Positions 42,187 through 51,431 of a DNA stretch of 64,000 bases are shown in pieces; position 1 is the stretch's first letter; the number at the start of each line of letters is the position of its first letter. The stretch is taken from positions 1,798,001 through 1,862,000 of the forward strand of contig OY782667.1 of NCBI GenBank assembly GCA_963678135.1. The letters run 5' to 3'. The notes below the pieces were generated by a model. That model searched no databases, was not told the origin of the DNA, and worked only from the letters and a program-made list of their open reading frames with translations. Source of the DNA: JAHJKV01 sp963678135. GTDB taxonomy: Bacteria > Desulfobacterota > Desulfovibrionia > Desulfovibrionales > Desulfovibrionaceae. A program made the position numbers and the translations under genes.

Positions 42187-43293
42187 CTACTTTCTATGTG
42201 CTGGAGATCCTATTTTCATCTCCATATCTTCTACATAAAAGTGAACGTCTTCCATAAATTCATTCACACGGTACCATAGAGAGCCAATGCTTATTTCTAC
42301 TCCGGGCAGTACCTTCCCCTTTACCTCTACGCGTCCCAACAAATTCCCTGTATTATCACCTTGCCATATTCGTGCCCTTTGGGCAAAAAGTTCTTCCAAA
42401 TGTTTGGAGCTTTCCTTAAGAGCAAGCCCTATTTTTTTATCGTGTTGCTCCTCACTGCACATTTGCTGGAGCTCATGTATCTGTGCTCTGACTCTTTCTA
42501 TCTCCACTTCGCAGCATCTGTCTTCAAAAAGCAAGGTAGAATCATAGCCAACAATCACTGCAGTTTGTGTCCCCATGCCACCCCCAAATTGACCGCCAAT
42601 AAACACATGCTCTAAGCTATGTAAGCGACTTCCGGTTACTCTGCCACTGACAGTAAGAGCATTCCCTGAATATACTTCTGAATGCAAACATGCCCCTGCA
42701 ATATGTAGCCTATCCCCTGCACAAATTCGCGCCTGTTCACAAAAATCAAGCTCAAGGCTTGTTCCAGCTTTGAGTAATGCTTTGCCACATCCTTTAAGAC
42801 CGCTTTGGCAACAAATCGTATGCCTGGCTTCAATACAAGCACCATCAACGGTTTCTTGAATCCAAACATCCTGCCCTTGCACTGTAAAACCAGACCGCAC
42901 CCCGCCCTGAATTTCAATCAAACCCTGAAAACTAATATTACCTGTTCGATAATCAACAGAATGCGGTATTTTTAGCGTTGAACATACTGTAATTCTTCCA
43001 TTATGGTAACATACATGACCTGCTTTTTGAGCCACTATACATAAAGGATTATCAGGATGAAGCTGACAGTGCTCACCTACGAGCTCAATTGGTTGATCAA
43101 AAAAATGTTTCTGTTCTCCTGTACTTTTTTGCTCAGCATCAACCGCAATCCATTCCGCTACAATTTGCCCAGCAGTAACATATTGTACATAGCCAAGATC
43201 ATAATGATCCACAGAGCCATTTTTACTTTGCTTGGGAGCAAGCCTTGTTTGTTCGATACGAGGATCAAAATAATGCTTAAGAAAATAAGCCAT
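42187..43293 (-). CDS. fapA: FapA/DUF342-type polymer-forming protein
   Basis: A 368-residue protein of the FapA (DUF342) family: a variable N-terminal domain (about 1-150) and a right-handed beta-helix (about 150-290) made of short Gly-rich turns such as GLIEIQGGVRSGFTVQGQDV and GNALTVSGRVTGSRLHSLEH. A helical segment (about 295-340) follows. FapA-type proteins are linked to polar flagellar assembly in other bacteria, which fits its place directly before motA. ATG 43293 is preferred over a TTG three codons upstream, since AAGG precedes it. Confidence 0.85.
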   Translation of the reverse strand: MAYFLKHYFDPRIEQTRLAPKQSKNGSVDHYDLGYVQYVTAGQIVAEWIAVDAEQKSTGEQKHFFDQPIELVGEHCQLHPDNPLCIVAQKAGHVCYHNGRITVCSTLKIPHSVDYRTGNISFQGLIEIQGGVRSGFTVQGQDVWIQETVDGACIEARHTICCQSGLKGCGKALLKAGTSLELDFCEQARICAGDRLHIAGACLHSEVYSGNALTVSGRVTGSRLHSLEHVFIGGQFGGGMGTQTAVIVGYDSTLLFEDRCCEVEIERVRAQIHELQQMCSEEQHDKKIGLALKESSKHLEELFAQRARIWQGDNTGNLLGRVEVKGKVLPGVEISIGSLWYRVNEFMEDVHFYVEDMEMKIGSPAHRK

Positions 43294-43355
43294 ATAGAGC
43301 AACCTTATTTTCTGAAAATATATGCGCTATGCCCAGCGTAGTGCCCAATGCAAGC

Positions 43356-43391
43356 AACTTCTGCGCTAACTTGTGCGCTCACTTGTGCGGT
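43356..43391 (+). repeat. short tandem repeat (3 x 12 bp) between fapA and ispH
   Basis: Three units of 12 bp, AACTTCTGCGCT, AACTTGTGCGCT and CACTTGTGCGGT, stand in the divergent gap that should contain both promoters. Confidence 0.7.
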
Positions 43392-43461
43392 ATTGCCAAG
43401 GCACTTCAAGCAAGGTATCTTTTTTCACATTTCAAATCAATCAGTAAACAAGGGATAAGCA

Positions 43462-44313
43462 ATGCAAGTTATTCGAACTCAAACAGCTGGTTTTTGCATG
43501 GGTGTTGATCTGGCTCTTAACAAGCTCAATGAGCTGGTGCAGTACAATACGCAAAACAAGCCCATTTATACCCTTGGACCAATAATTCATAATCCACAAG
43601 TACTTCACCGTTATGCTCAGCAAGGCGTACTCATTGCAGATACTCCGCAAGATATTCCCTCAGGAAGCACTTGCCTCATTCGTGCACATGGCGTGCCCAA
43701 AAACAAAGAAAAATTACTTGAGCAAAAACATATAAAAATTATTGATGCTACCTGCCCCAGAGTCAAAAAAGCTCAACTGCTTATCCAGCGTGAATGTTCT
43801 CTAGGCCGGCAATTATTGCTCTATGGAGAAGCAGAACATCCGGAAGTCGCTGGCCTTCTTTCCTATGCTTCTACAAAAGCACAGGTTTTTGGAACTCTTG
43901 AAGAATTACAAAAATTTTCTCTTAAAACTTCCAATACATATGTTCTGGCAGCACAGACAACACAAGATCAGCAAATCTTTACAAAAATATCTGAAAATCT
44001 GCAGCATTCCCCTGAGCTGGACATCACGGTGCTACACACTATCTGCGATGCGACAAAAGATCGCCAAAACGAAGCAGTCAAACTGGCAAAGCAAGTAGAA
44101 TATATGGTGATAGTTGGCGGATATTCTTCCGGCAATACTCGCCGACTTGTCCAAGTTTGCCGCGATGTGGGCACCCCGTGTGTGCACATAGAAACCCATG
44201 AAGAACTCCCATTCAAAGAACTTAAAAAAATCTCGCATATTGGTCTCACCGCAGGAGCCTCCACTCCAGCAGACATCATTGATGCTGTGCAACACGCACT
44301 TTACGCCCTGTAA
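43462..44313 (+). CDS. ispH: 4-hydroxy-3-methylbut-2-enyl diphosphate reductase
   Basis: A 283-residue iron-sulfur enzyme of the last step of the MEP isoprenoid pathway. Three cluster Cys are visible: C12 in AGFCMGV, C98 in DATCPRVKKA and the one in TICDATKDRQ. Other active-site blocks are RAHGVPK, GEAEHPEVAGLL and VVGGYSSGNTRRL, and the end ITAGAS-type motif is LTAGASTPADIID. It is a single gene, divergent from fapA and followed by the efflux operon. Confidence 0.97.
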   Translation: MQVIRTQTAGFCMGVDLALNKLNELVQYNTQNKPIYTLGPIIHNPQVLHRYAQQGVLIADTPQDIPSGSTCLIRAHGVPKNKEKLLEQKHIKIIDATCPRVKKAQLLIQRECSLGRQLLLYGEAEHPEVAGLLSYASTKAQVFGTLEELQKFSLKTSNTYVLAAQTTQDQQIFTKISENLQHSPELDITVLHTICDATKDRQNEAVKLAKQVEYMVIVGGYSSGNTRRLVQVCRDVGTPCVHIETHEELPFKELKKISHIGLTAGASTPADIIDAVQHALYAL

Positions 44314-44379
44314 TGCTTGACGAGGCAGCTTTTTCATTTTCAGTGTTTTGCTTACAAAAACTTGACATCCGCATTGAGA

Positions 44380-44402
44380 CATGAAAGAGCTATTCTTTCA
44401 TG
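44380..44402 (+). promoter_or_regulatory. perfect palindromic operator upstream of the TetR gene
   Basis: CATGAAAGA and TCTTTCATG are exact inverted 9-bp arms around a five-base centre. The 23-bp site lies 42 bases before the regulator's start codon, downstream of TTGACA (44362-44367), which may be its -35 element. TetR proteins typically repress from such sites. Confidence 0.7.
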
Positions 44403-44444
44403 CGTTTCAAACAAATGTTTTAATCACAGGAAAGACATTCTATT

Positions 44445-45161
44445 GTGAATACCCACACCTTATATGCAGATATGCCGGAAACCAAAAAACGCTTGCTTGA
44501 AGCTGCGGTTAAAATTTTTGGGGCAAAAGGCTTTCTTGCCACCACTGTTCGCGAAATTTGTCAGGAAGCTGCGGTCAATATTGCTGCAATCAATTATCAT
44601 TTTGGAGACAAAGAACAACTTTATGCCACGGTTCTGCACTTTATTTTCAATTTTCATAAACAAATACGTGATCAAAAACTTGTACATATCGTCAACTCAG
44701 ATGCTCACCCTGAAAAAAGACTCAAAGCCTATATTTATATGATAGTGCATCATACCTATGGAAAAGATTGCTCAAACTGCACAAGTTGCCCGAGCAAAAC
44801 CAATCAAAACTGCGCTCCATACTCCATCTTTTTGATGGAGATGGCACATCCTTCAGAAGTACTTGATGATATTGTAGAGCAATATATAAGGCCGGATGTT
44901 GAAAGCCTGATGGATATTCTTCGTAAATATTTTGATGCAAATGTTTCCCAAGCACTCTTAAAGCTGTGTGCAGATTCTATTTGGGGACAAATTTTGCATC
45001 CTACAATGTTTTGGCCCATTGACCAACGCTTAAACCAAAGCACAAAATTTAAGTCCATTGATACGCAAGCTCTCAAGCAGCATGTCTATGAATTTACTCT
45101 CGGCGGATTGCGCCGTATCAAACAGCAACTTCACACAGAAAATAAACGAGGTCTTGTATGA
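44445..45161 (+). CDS. TetR-family regulator with a cysteine cluster
   Basis: A 238-residue repressor. The N-terminal helix-turn-helix (about 12-58) shows TKKRLLEAAVKIFGAKGF and AAVNIAAINYHFGDKEQLY. The C-terminal ligand domain resembles the CecR/DUF1956 type and has a cluster C109-x2-C112-x2-C115-x7-C123 in the loop region. GTG 44445 is chosen (AGGAAAG upstream); ATG 44472 is an alternative. The four-base overlap with the next gene and a perfect palindrome upstream suggest it represses its own operon, the RND pump. The Cys cluster could bind metal or sense thiols; this is inference. Confidence 0.88.
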   Translation: MNTHTLYADMPETKKRLLEAAVKIFGAKGFLATTVREICQEAAVNIAAINYHFGDKEQLYATVLHFIFNFHKQIRDQKLVHIVNSDAHPEKRLKAYIYMIVHHTYGKDCSNCTSCPSKTNQNCAPYSIFLMEMAHPSEVLDDIVEQYIRPDVESLMDILRKYFDANVSQALLKLCADSIWGQILHPTMFWPIDQRLNQSTKFKSIDTQALKQHVYEFTLGGLRRIKQQLHTENKRGLV

Positions 45162-46282
45162 ATTTTCATGACACTTCCCTTATGCAGCAAATAAAAAATA
45201 TACTTTCTTTGCTTGGAAAAACACTCATTCGCCATTGGCGTTTCTCGCTCCTTGGGCTTGTTGCACTTATCGTATTCATTTTTTTCTTGGGCAGTTCACA
45301 ATCTGAAACAACGCCAAGCACTGTGAAAAAAAAGAGTATCCGCGTCGAAACATGGACAGCAGTTCCAATGCTGCTCAAAGATATACTGACCCTGCCCGGA
45401 ACAACAGAAGCATTGCATGACGTAACAGTAGCTGCAGAGCGTAGCGGTAGAGTTGAATGGATAGGCACTACAGAAGGAGAGCTGGTTCAGCAAGATGATC
45501 TGCTTATTCGCATTGATTTAGAAAACGCGCTCGCCGACTTAAACAAGGCTCGCTCGGCATACAATTTGGCTAAAATTCAAGCTGAACGTCGCGATGAACT
45601 TTTTGCACAAAAAGTACTTTCCGAAGAAGAAATGGATAAAGCCAATACAGAGCTGGAAGCTGCTCGTTCTTCGCTAAGCCAAGCACAAAAGGCATATAAT
45701 CAAGGTAAAGTCACTTCTCCTGTGACTGGTATGATCAATGAAATATTTGTTGATCCGGGCGAGTGGGTTAATACAGGACAGGCTGTGGCGGAAATCATCA
45801 ATTCTAGTGCCATAAAAATAAATATCAATGTGCCTGAAATGGATGTTCGTTACTTACATAAAAATCAAAACGTCCAAGTGACTGTAGATGCGTATCCTGA
45901 AGAAAACTGGCAGGGGGTCGTTGATTTTGTTGCTTTCAAAGCAGATGAAAATACCAAGACATTTAAGGTACAGGTTCTTGTAGAAAATAATGATCTTCGT
46001 ATTCGTCCCGGGATGCTGGCTAGGGTAACTTTAGAGCGTCAAAATATACAAGACGCAATAACTGTCCCTCTTTATGCTATTATAAATAAAGGTGGAGAGC
46101 GTTCTCTTTTTGTGGCCAAAAATGGTCAAGCCCACAGTAAAAGCATACAAATTGGAATAATTACAGGCGATCGAGTTCAAGTAGTTTCAGGTCTCAAGAG
46201 AGGAGAGAAAGTTATCGTCTCAGGGCACACTGAAGTTGCAGAAGGTGTTGCCATTGATATTGTAGGAGAACTTACTCAATGA
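45158..46282 (+). CDS. RND efflux periplasmic adaptor (HlyD/MFP)
   Basis: A 374-residue membrane fusion protein. A single N-terminal membrane helix (about 28-45, FSLLGLVALIVFIFFLG) anchors it. Then come a lipoyl half-motif (about 75-105), a coiled-coil hairpin (about 105-165, ALADLNKARSAYNLAKIQAE), a beta-barrel and a membrane-proximal domain. It bridges the inner-membrane pump to an outer-membrane channel. The start overlaps the regulator stop by four bases. No TolC-like gene is present nearby. Confidence 0.92.
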   Translation: MNFHDTSLMQQIKNILSLLGKTLIRHWRFSLLGLVALIVFIFFLGSSQSETTPSTVKKKSIRVETWTAVPMLLKDILTLPGTTEALHDVTVAAERSGRVEWIGTTEGELVQQDDLLIRIDLENALADLNKARSAYNLAKIQAERRDELFAQKVLSEEEMDKANTELEAARSSLSQAQKAYNQGKVTSPVTGMINEIFVDPGEWVNTGQAVAEIINSSAIKININVPEMDVRYLHKNQNVQVTVDAYPEENWQGVVDFVAFKADENTKTFKVQVLVENNDLRIRPGMLARVTLERQNIQDAITVPLYAIINKGGERSLFVAKNGQAHSKSIQIGIITGDRVQVVSGLKRGEKVIVSGHTEVAEGVAIDIVGELTQ

Positions 46283-49200
46283 TTATCAATAAAGTAGCCC
46301 TCTTGCGGCAGTCTGCGGTACTTGTCTTAGGTCTCTTTCTTATTATAGCTGGTGTATCAAGTTATGTATCTCTGCCTCGTGAAGATAAACCAGACATTAC
46401 TATTCCCTATATTTTTGTAACGACTACATATGAAGGAGTGGCTCCTTCGGATATGGAAACTTTGGTGACTATGCCCCTTGAGCGCAAACTAAAGGGGCTA
46501 GCTGATGTCGAAGAGGTAGAATCAATCTCGGCAGATGGAATTTCTGCTATTTCTATTGAATTTACCCCTGATATAGACATTGATGATGCTCTACAAAAAG
46601 TAAGGGATAAAGTTGACCAAGCAGACGCCGACTTACCGTCAGATATTACGAATGATCCCATGATCTCAGAGGTTAATTTCCAAGATTTTCCCATAATAAA
46701 TATCGTACTTTCTGGTCCTTTTTCTTTGAAAAGACTCAAGGTTTTTGCCGAAGACTTTGAGGATAGTATCGAAGGACAGCCCGGGGTACTGGAGGCAAAA
46801 ATTGTTGGAGGGCTGGAGCGCGAGATTCATGTTCTTTTTGATATGGATCGCGTGGCATTTTATAATATGCCTTTTCAAACCCTGCTTGCTTCCGTTGAAA
46901 ATGCCAATGTCAACATGCCTGGCGGAAGCATGGATATTGGCCGTCAAAAATATTTAGTTCGCACGCCAGAAGATTATCAAGACCCAAGAGAAATAGATTC
47001 CATTGTAGCCTTTGTCGCTAATGGTAAACCAGTATATCTACGAGATATCGCAAGTATTAAGGATCATTACAAAGACCCAGAAACAATAAACAGGCTGAAT
47101 GGACATCAAGCTGTCACTATCCAAGTAAAGCGTCGTACAGGCGCGAATATTATTGAGGTTATTGATAGGGTAAAGCAAGTTGTTTCAGAAATGAGAGATC
47201 AATATCCACCAACGCTTAATATTGATTTAACCTCAGATAAATCCAAAGAAATACGGACAATGGTTTCGGATTTAGAAAATAATATTCTTACAGGGCTTTT
47301 GCTGGTGCTTGTTGTTGTTTTTGCTTTTATTGGTGGTCGCTCTGCTCTCTTTGTCGCTCAAGCTATCCCTATGTCCATGCTCATCACGTTTGTGGTTTTG
47401 GAAAGTTTTTCCATTACTCTTAATATGGTCGTTCTTTTTTCATTAACCCTTGCTCTGGGGATGCTTGTCGATAACGGTATTGTTATTGTTGAAAATATTT
47501 ATCGCCATATGCAGGAGGGTGCAAGCAAGGCAGAGGCCTCCTTACAGGCAGTCAATGAAGTTGCGTGGCCTGTTATTTCTTCCACTTTAACCACTGTTGG
47601 AGCCTTTTTCCCAATGATTTTTTGGCCAGGAATCATGGGAAAATTTATGTCCTATCTTCCTAAGGTCGTCATTATTACTCTTTTTGCCTCTCTTTTTGTC
47701 GGATTGGTCATTAATCCAGTGCTTTCCTGCCGTTACCAAACAGCAAAAAAACAAGAAGATGGTGCAGGGGGATTGCGATGGGTAGATAATTTCTTAAAAC
47801 GCCTCCTTGCTTTGTATAAACCCATTCTTTGGTGGGCTCTCCAAAATAGAGGAAAAGTTTTAGGCATGTCTTTTGCCATGTTTATCTTGTCTATTCTGGC
47901 CTTTGGTTTATTTGGCAGAGGCATGGAATTTTTCCCAAGCACTGACCCTGCAAGAGTGTATGTGAACATAAAATCGCCTGTTGGTACAAACCTTGAGACC
48001 TCGGATCAACTGACCAAAGCGATTGAAGCTATTGGCTTGGAATATCCAGATATTGAATTTGTCAATGCTTCAGTAGGTACCAACGCTGGCGGTGGTCTTT
48101 CGTCTTCTGGAAGTGGCAACTCGCATCTTTCTTCTGTTGCCTTTGATTTTGTAGATTTTTTTGATCGTTCCAGACCTTCGACTGCAATCCAAGAGGAAAT
48201 TCGTGGCAAGCTTGCTGGAATGATTACAGGGGCAGAAGTACGGGTAGAGCAACAAAAAAAAGGGCCGCCCTCTGGTTCTCCTGTCAACATGGAAATAACT
48301 GGAGAAGACATTGCAATTGCTGGTGAAATCGCAGCAAAAATCCGTAAACTTATCAAAGATATTCCCGGCATCGTAGACCTTAAAGACGATTTTATTGCAA
48401 GCAAGCCAGAGCTTATGGTTAATGTAGATAAAGAAAAAGCTGCCTTACTTGGGCTGAGCACCAAAACCATAGCTACCACGGTAAAATCTGCAATTAACGG
48501 TGCCATTGTAGGGAAATATCGTGAAGGCAAAGATGAATACGACATCGTAGCGAAACTGCCAAAAAAAGACCGTAATAGTATAGAAAGTCTTAAAAGACTC
48601 ACTGTTTCAGGGGCAAATGGTGAACCAGTACCTTTGACTTCACTGGCAGAAATAAGTCTTAGTTCAGGTCTTGGCACTATCAATAGGATAAACCAAAAAC
48701 GAGTAGTTACGATTTCTTCAGATGTTGCCAAAGGTTTTCTTGCAAATGACATCATACTCAAAATTCAAAAAAGATTGGCAAATTTTTCATGGCCACGCGG
48801 CTATTCATATACCTTTACTGGAGAACAAAAAGAGCAAAACAAAGCAAAGAAATTCTTGGCAAAAGCCTTTATCGCTACTATTTTCCTTATTTTCATAGTC
48901 TTAGTCATACAATTTAATTCTGTATTAACTCCTTTTATTATCCTCACTTCGGTTATGCTCTCACTTATTGGAGTCTTTCTTGGACTACTAATCACCGGCA
49001 AACCTTTTGGGGTGGTCATGACTGGAGTTGGAGTCATCAGTTTGGCAGGAGTTGTGGTCAATAATGCTATTGTGCTCATTGATTATTATGAACAATTACG
49101 AGCAAAAGGTATGGCAACCGCAGAGGCACTCATAGAAGCTGGAGCTACCAGATTCCGCCCAGTGCTGCTCACCGCTATAACCACGGTTTTAGGGCTCTTG

Positions 49201-49398
49201 CCGATGGCCACTGGAGTCAGTTTTGATTTTAGAAACTTTTCATGGCAAATAGGCGGTGAATCCAGCCAATGGTGGGGTTCAATGGCTGTTGCTGTTATCT
49301 TTGGGCTGGGAGTTGCTACAATACTAACACTCGTCGTGGTTCCAGCTCTCTGCTCCTTAAAAGAAGATTTTGCAAACCGGAAAAAGAGCATACAGTAA
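46279..49398 (+). CDS. RND efflux pump, inner-membrane transporter
   Basis: A 1039-residue AcrB/HAE1-like or heavy-metal-like RND permease: helix 1 (VLGLFLIIAGVSSYVSLP), a large periplasmic domain (about 40-335), helices 2-6 with the proton-relay stretch LALGMLVDNGIVIVENIYRH, a second periplasmic domain, and helices 8-12 (GVISLAGVVVNNAIVLIDYY). Organic solutes or drugs are the probable substrates, powered by the proton gradient. It overlaps the adaptor gene by four bases. Only two subunits are encoded; the channel is elsewhere. Confidence 0.94.
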   Translation: MIINKVALLRQSAVLVLGLFLIIAGVSSYVSLPREDKPDITIPYIFVTTTYEGVAPSDMETLVTMPLERKLKGLADVEEVESISADGISAISIEFTPDIDIDDALQKVRDKVDQADADLPSDITNDPMISEVNFQDFPIINIVLSGPFSLKRLKVFAEDFEDSIEGQPGVLEAKIVGGLEREIHVLFDMDRVAFYNMPFQTLLASVENANVNMPGGSMDIGRQKYLVRTPEDYQDPREIDSIVAFVANGKPVYLRDIASIKDHYKDPETINRLNGHQAVTIQVKRRTGANIIEVIDRVKQVVSEMRDQYPPTLNIDLTSDKSKEIRTMVSDLENNILTGLLLVLVVVFAFIGGRSALFVAQAIPMSMLITFVVLESFSITLNMVVLFSLTLALGMLVDNGIVIVENIYRHMQEGASKAEASLQAVNEVAWPVISSTLTTVGAFFPMIFWPGIMGKFMSYLPKVVIITLFASLFVGLVINPVLSCRYQTAKKQEDGAGGLRWVDNFLKRLLALYKPILWWALQNRGKVLGMSFAMFILSILAFGLFGRGMEFFPSTDPARVYVNIKSPVGTNLETSDQLTKAIEAIGLEYPDIEFVNASVGTNAGGGLSSSGSGNSHLSSVAFDFVDFFDRSRPSTAIQEEIRGKLAGMITGAEVRVEQQKKGPPSGSPVNMEITGEDIAIAGEIAAKIRKLIKDIPGIVDLKDDFIASKPELMVNVDKEKAALLGLSTKTIATTVKSAINGAIVGKYREGKDEYDIVAKLPKKDRNSIESLKRLTVSGANGEPVPLTSLAEISLSSGLGTINRINQKRVVTISSDVAKGFLANDIILKIQKRLANFSWPRGYSYTFTGEQKEQNKAKKFLAKAFIATIFLIFIVLVIQFNSVLTPFIILTSVMLSLIGVFLGLLITGKPFGVVMTGVGVISLAGVVVNNAIVLIDYYEQLRAKGMATAEALIEAGATRFRPVLLTAITTVLGLLPMATGVSFDFRNFSWQIGGESSQWWGSMAVAVIFGLGVATILTLVVVPALCSLKEDFANRKKSIQ

Positions 49399-49554
49399 AA
49401 AATCTATTTCAAATTTTGCGCTATTCTGGCATCTTTACTGCATTAAAAACAACTAAAGAGATACTCCTAAAAAATAAGAACAAGAGATGAGACCGCTTAC
49501 GATGAAAACAAGTTTTTACTCTGAAACTGCATTAAAAAAATTAGGGCTAATATT

Positions 49555-50841
49555 ATGAAAAAAAATGTATTAGTTTTCCCTTGTGGTTCAGAAATTGGTT
49601 TAGAAATTTATAGGTCTTTGTCATCTTCTACGCATATAAAATTATTTGGAGCTTCAAGTACCGCAGATCATGGTAAATTTGTATATAAAAATTATATAGA
49701 AGGAATACCTTTTATTTCTAGCAATAGATTTCTTAAAGCTATCAATGCACTAATAGAAAAATACAATATTGATTTTATATTTCCAGCTCATGATAGCGTA
49801 GCCTTAGAATTATCAAAATCATCAAAAAACAATACTCTCAAATGCCCTGTTATTACCTCTAGCTATGAAACAAATCGCATTTGCAGATCTAAAAGAAAAA
49901 CATATTCTCTGTTCAGAAACATTATCCAAACATCCAATATATTAGAGCTACAAAATATAAAAGAACACGATTTTCCAGTGTTCTTAAAGCCAGATGTCGG
50001 ACAAGGCTCAAAAGGGGCTTATAAAATAAACAACAGACAGGAATTGAATTTTTACTATAATAACAATCTGCTAATTTTGAAATATTTGCCTGGCAAAGAG
50101 TATACAGTAGATTGTTTTACTAATTATAAAGGAGAGTTGCTTTTTTCTAGTGGCAGAGAAAGGCGCAGAACATCAAATGGCATCAGTGTGAATACCGTTA
50201 GCTGTAATGATTCAAGATTTTTAGCAATTGCAAAAAAAATAAATAATACTTTACAGTTACAAGGTATGTGGTTTTTTCAAGTAAAAGAGGATGAGAATGG
50301 AACCCTTGCCTTAATGGAAATAGCCCCAAGAGTAGCGGGGACAATGGGATACCATAGGTCTAAAGGGGTCAACCTGCCTTTGCTTGCTTTTTTTGATAAG
50401 CAAAAAATAGATGTTGCTGTTTTTGAAAACGATTATTCATTAGAAATGGATCGAGCTTTAGGCAACAAATATAAACTGAATCTTGACTTCGATAATGTAT
50501 ATATTGATTTAGATGATACAGTTATTATAGACGGTAAAGTTAACACTGAAATTATAGCACTACTATATCAGTTTAAAAATGAGAATAAAAATATATACTT
50601 GATAACAGCCCATAAAGAACGATTTAATGAAAGCGTAGGCATATTTTTAGATAGATATTGTATTGATCAAAAATTATTTAATAAGATAATAAACGTCAGT
50701 TTACAAGAGGATAAATCAAAATTTATAAGGGATGATAATTCTATTTTTATAGACGATTCCTTCTCTAAAAGGAAAGATGTTTTTCATGCTCTAAAAATAC
50801 CTGTTTTTGATGTATGTTCTATAAGACAATTATTAAGGTAA
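49555..50841 (+). CDS. ATP-grasp ligase fused to a HAD-like phosphatase
   Basis: A 428-residue fusion. Residues about 1-310 form a carbamoyl-phosphate-synthase-like ATP-grasp: N-terminal VLVFPCGSEIGLEIYRSL, lid VFLKPDVGQGSKGAYKI, LILKYLPGKEYTVDCF and metal-binding LALMEIAPRVAGTMGYH. Residues about 315-428 form a small HAD domain with IDLDDT, LITAHKE and DDNSIFIDDSFSKRKD. ATP-grasp enzymes join carboxylates to amines or similar. It is the first gene of an AT-rich five-gene cassette with an aminotransferase and glycosyltransferases, so a glycan decoration step is inferred. Confidence 0.85.
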   Translation: MKKNVLVFPCGSEIGLEIYRSLSSSTHIKLFGASSTADHGKFVYKNYIEGIPFISSNRFLKAINALIEKYNIDFIFPAHDSVALELSKSSKNNTLKCPVITSSYETNRICRSKRKTYSLFRNIIQTSNILELQNIKEHDFPVFLKPDVGQGSKGAYKINNRQELNFYYNNNLLILKYLPGKEYTVDCFTNYKGELLFSSGRERRRTSNGISVNTVSCNDSRFLAIAKKINNTLQLQGMWFFQVKEDENGTLALMEIAPRVAGTMGYHRSKGVNLPLLAFFDKQKIDVAVFENDYSLEMDRALGNKYKLNLDFDNVYIDLDDTVIIDGKVNTEIIALLYQFKNENKNIYLITAHKERFNESVGIFLDRYCIDQKLFNKIINVSLQEDKSKFIRDDNSIFIDDSFSKRKDVFHALKIPVFDVCSIRQLLR

Positions 50842-50861
50842 AGAAAAAGAGAACGAACTCA

Positions 50862-51425
50862 ATGTTTACAGTTGAAAAAAAAATTTCGCCTATAGATAAA
50901 AAACATTTTAGCATGTTACGGGCAAATGTTTCTAATTTTATACGTCAAAATTCTTTAGTATACGATATAAAAGAAAATTTACTATTAGATATTGCTCCTC
51001 AAGATCATGCAGGGGAAAATGAATATTTCAAAAAAATAACGATAGAAACATTAGACATAAATCCTTTGGCAAATACAACTTATATTGCCGACATTTGTAA
51101 TAATAATGCAGGCATTATAAATGCTAATAGATTCGATATAGTAGTCTGTACAGAAATTTTAGAGCACACATTAAATCCTTTTAAAGCTGTGCAAGAAATT
51201 CATAGAGTCTTAAAAACTAATGGAGTGGCATTGGTTTCAATCCCTTTTAATTTTAGAATACATGGCCCATTGCCTGATTGCTGGAGAATTTCAGAACATG
51301 GCTTAAAGGCTTTGTTTAATCAAACATCAGGCTTTGAAATCACTGCATTAACAGTAGTAGAAGATGAAACAAGATTTTTGATGCCCATACACTACACTGT
51401 AGTTGCTAAAAAAATAAAAGAATAA
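50862..51425 (+). CDS. SAM-dependent methyltransferase (short)
   Basis: A 187-residue class I methyltransferase-like protein. The motif I area is reduced (LLLDIAPQDHAG instead of DxGxGxG), followed by NRFDIVVCTEILEHTLNPFK and LKTNGVALVSIPF. ATG 50862 is chosen since the frame upstream overlaps the ATP-grasp end and lacks homology. It ends six bases before the aminotransferase. The weak glycine-rich loop suggests relaxed SAM binding or a non-methylating relative. Confidence 0.75.
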   Translation: MFTVEKKISPIDKKHFSMLRANVSNFIRQNSLVYDIKENLLLDIAPQDHAGENEYFKKITIETLDINPLANTTYIADICNNNAGIINANRFDIVVCTEILEHTLNPFKAVQEIHRVLKTNGVALVSIPFNFRIHGPLPDCWRISEHGLKALFNQTSGFEITALTVVEDETRFLMPIHYTVVAKKIKE

Positions 51426-51431
51426 GAGCGT

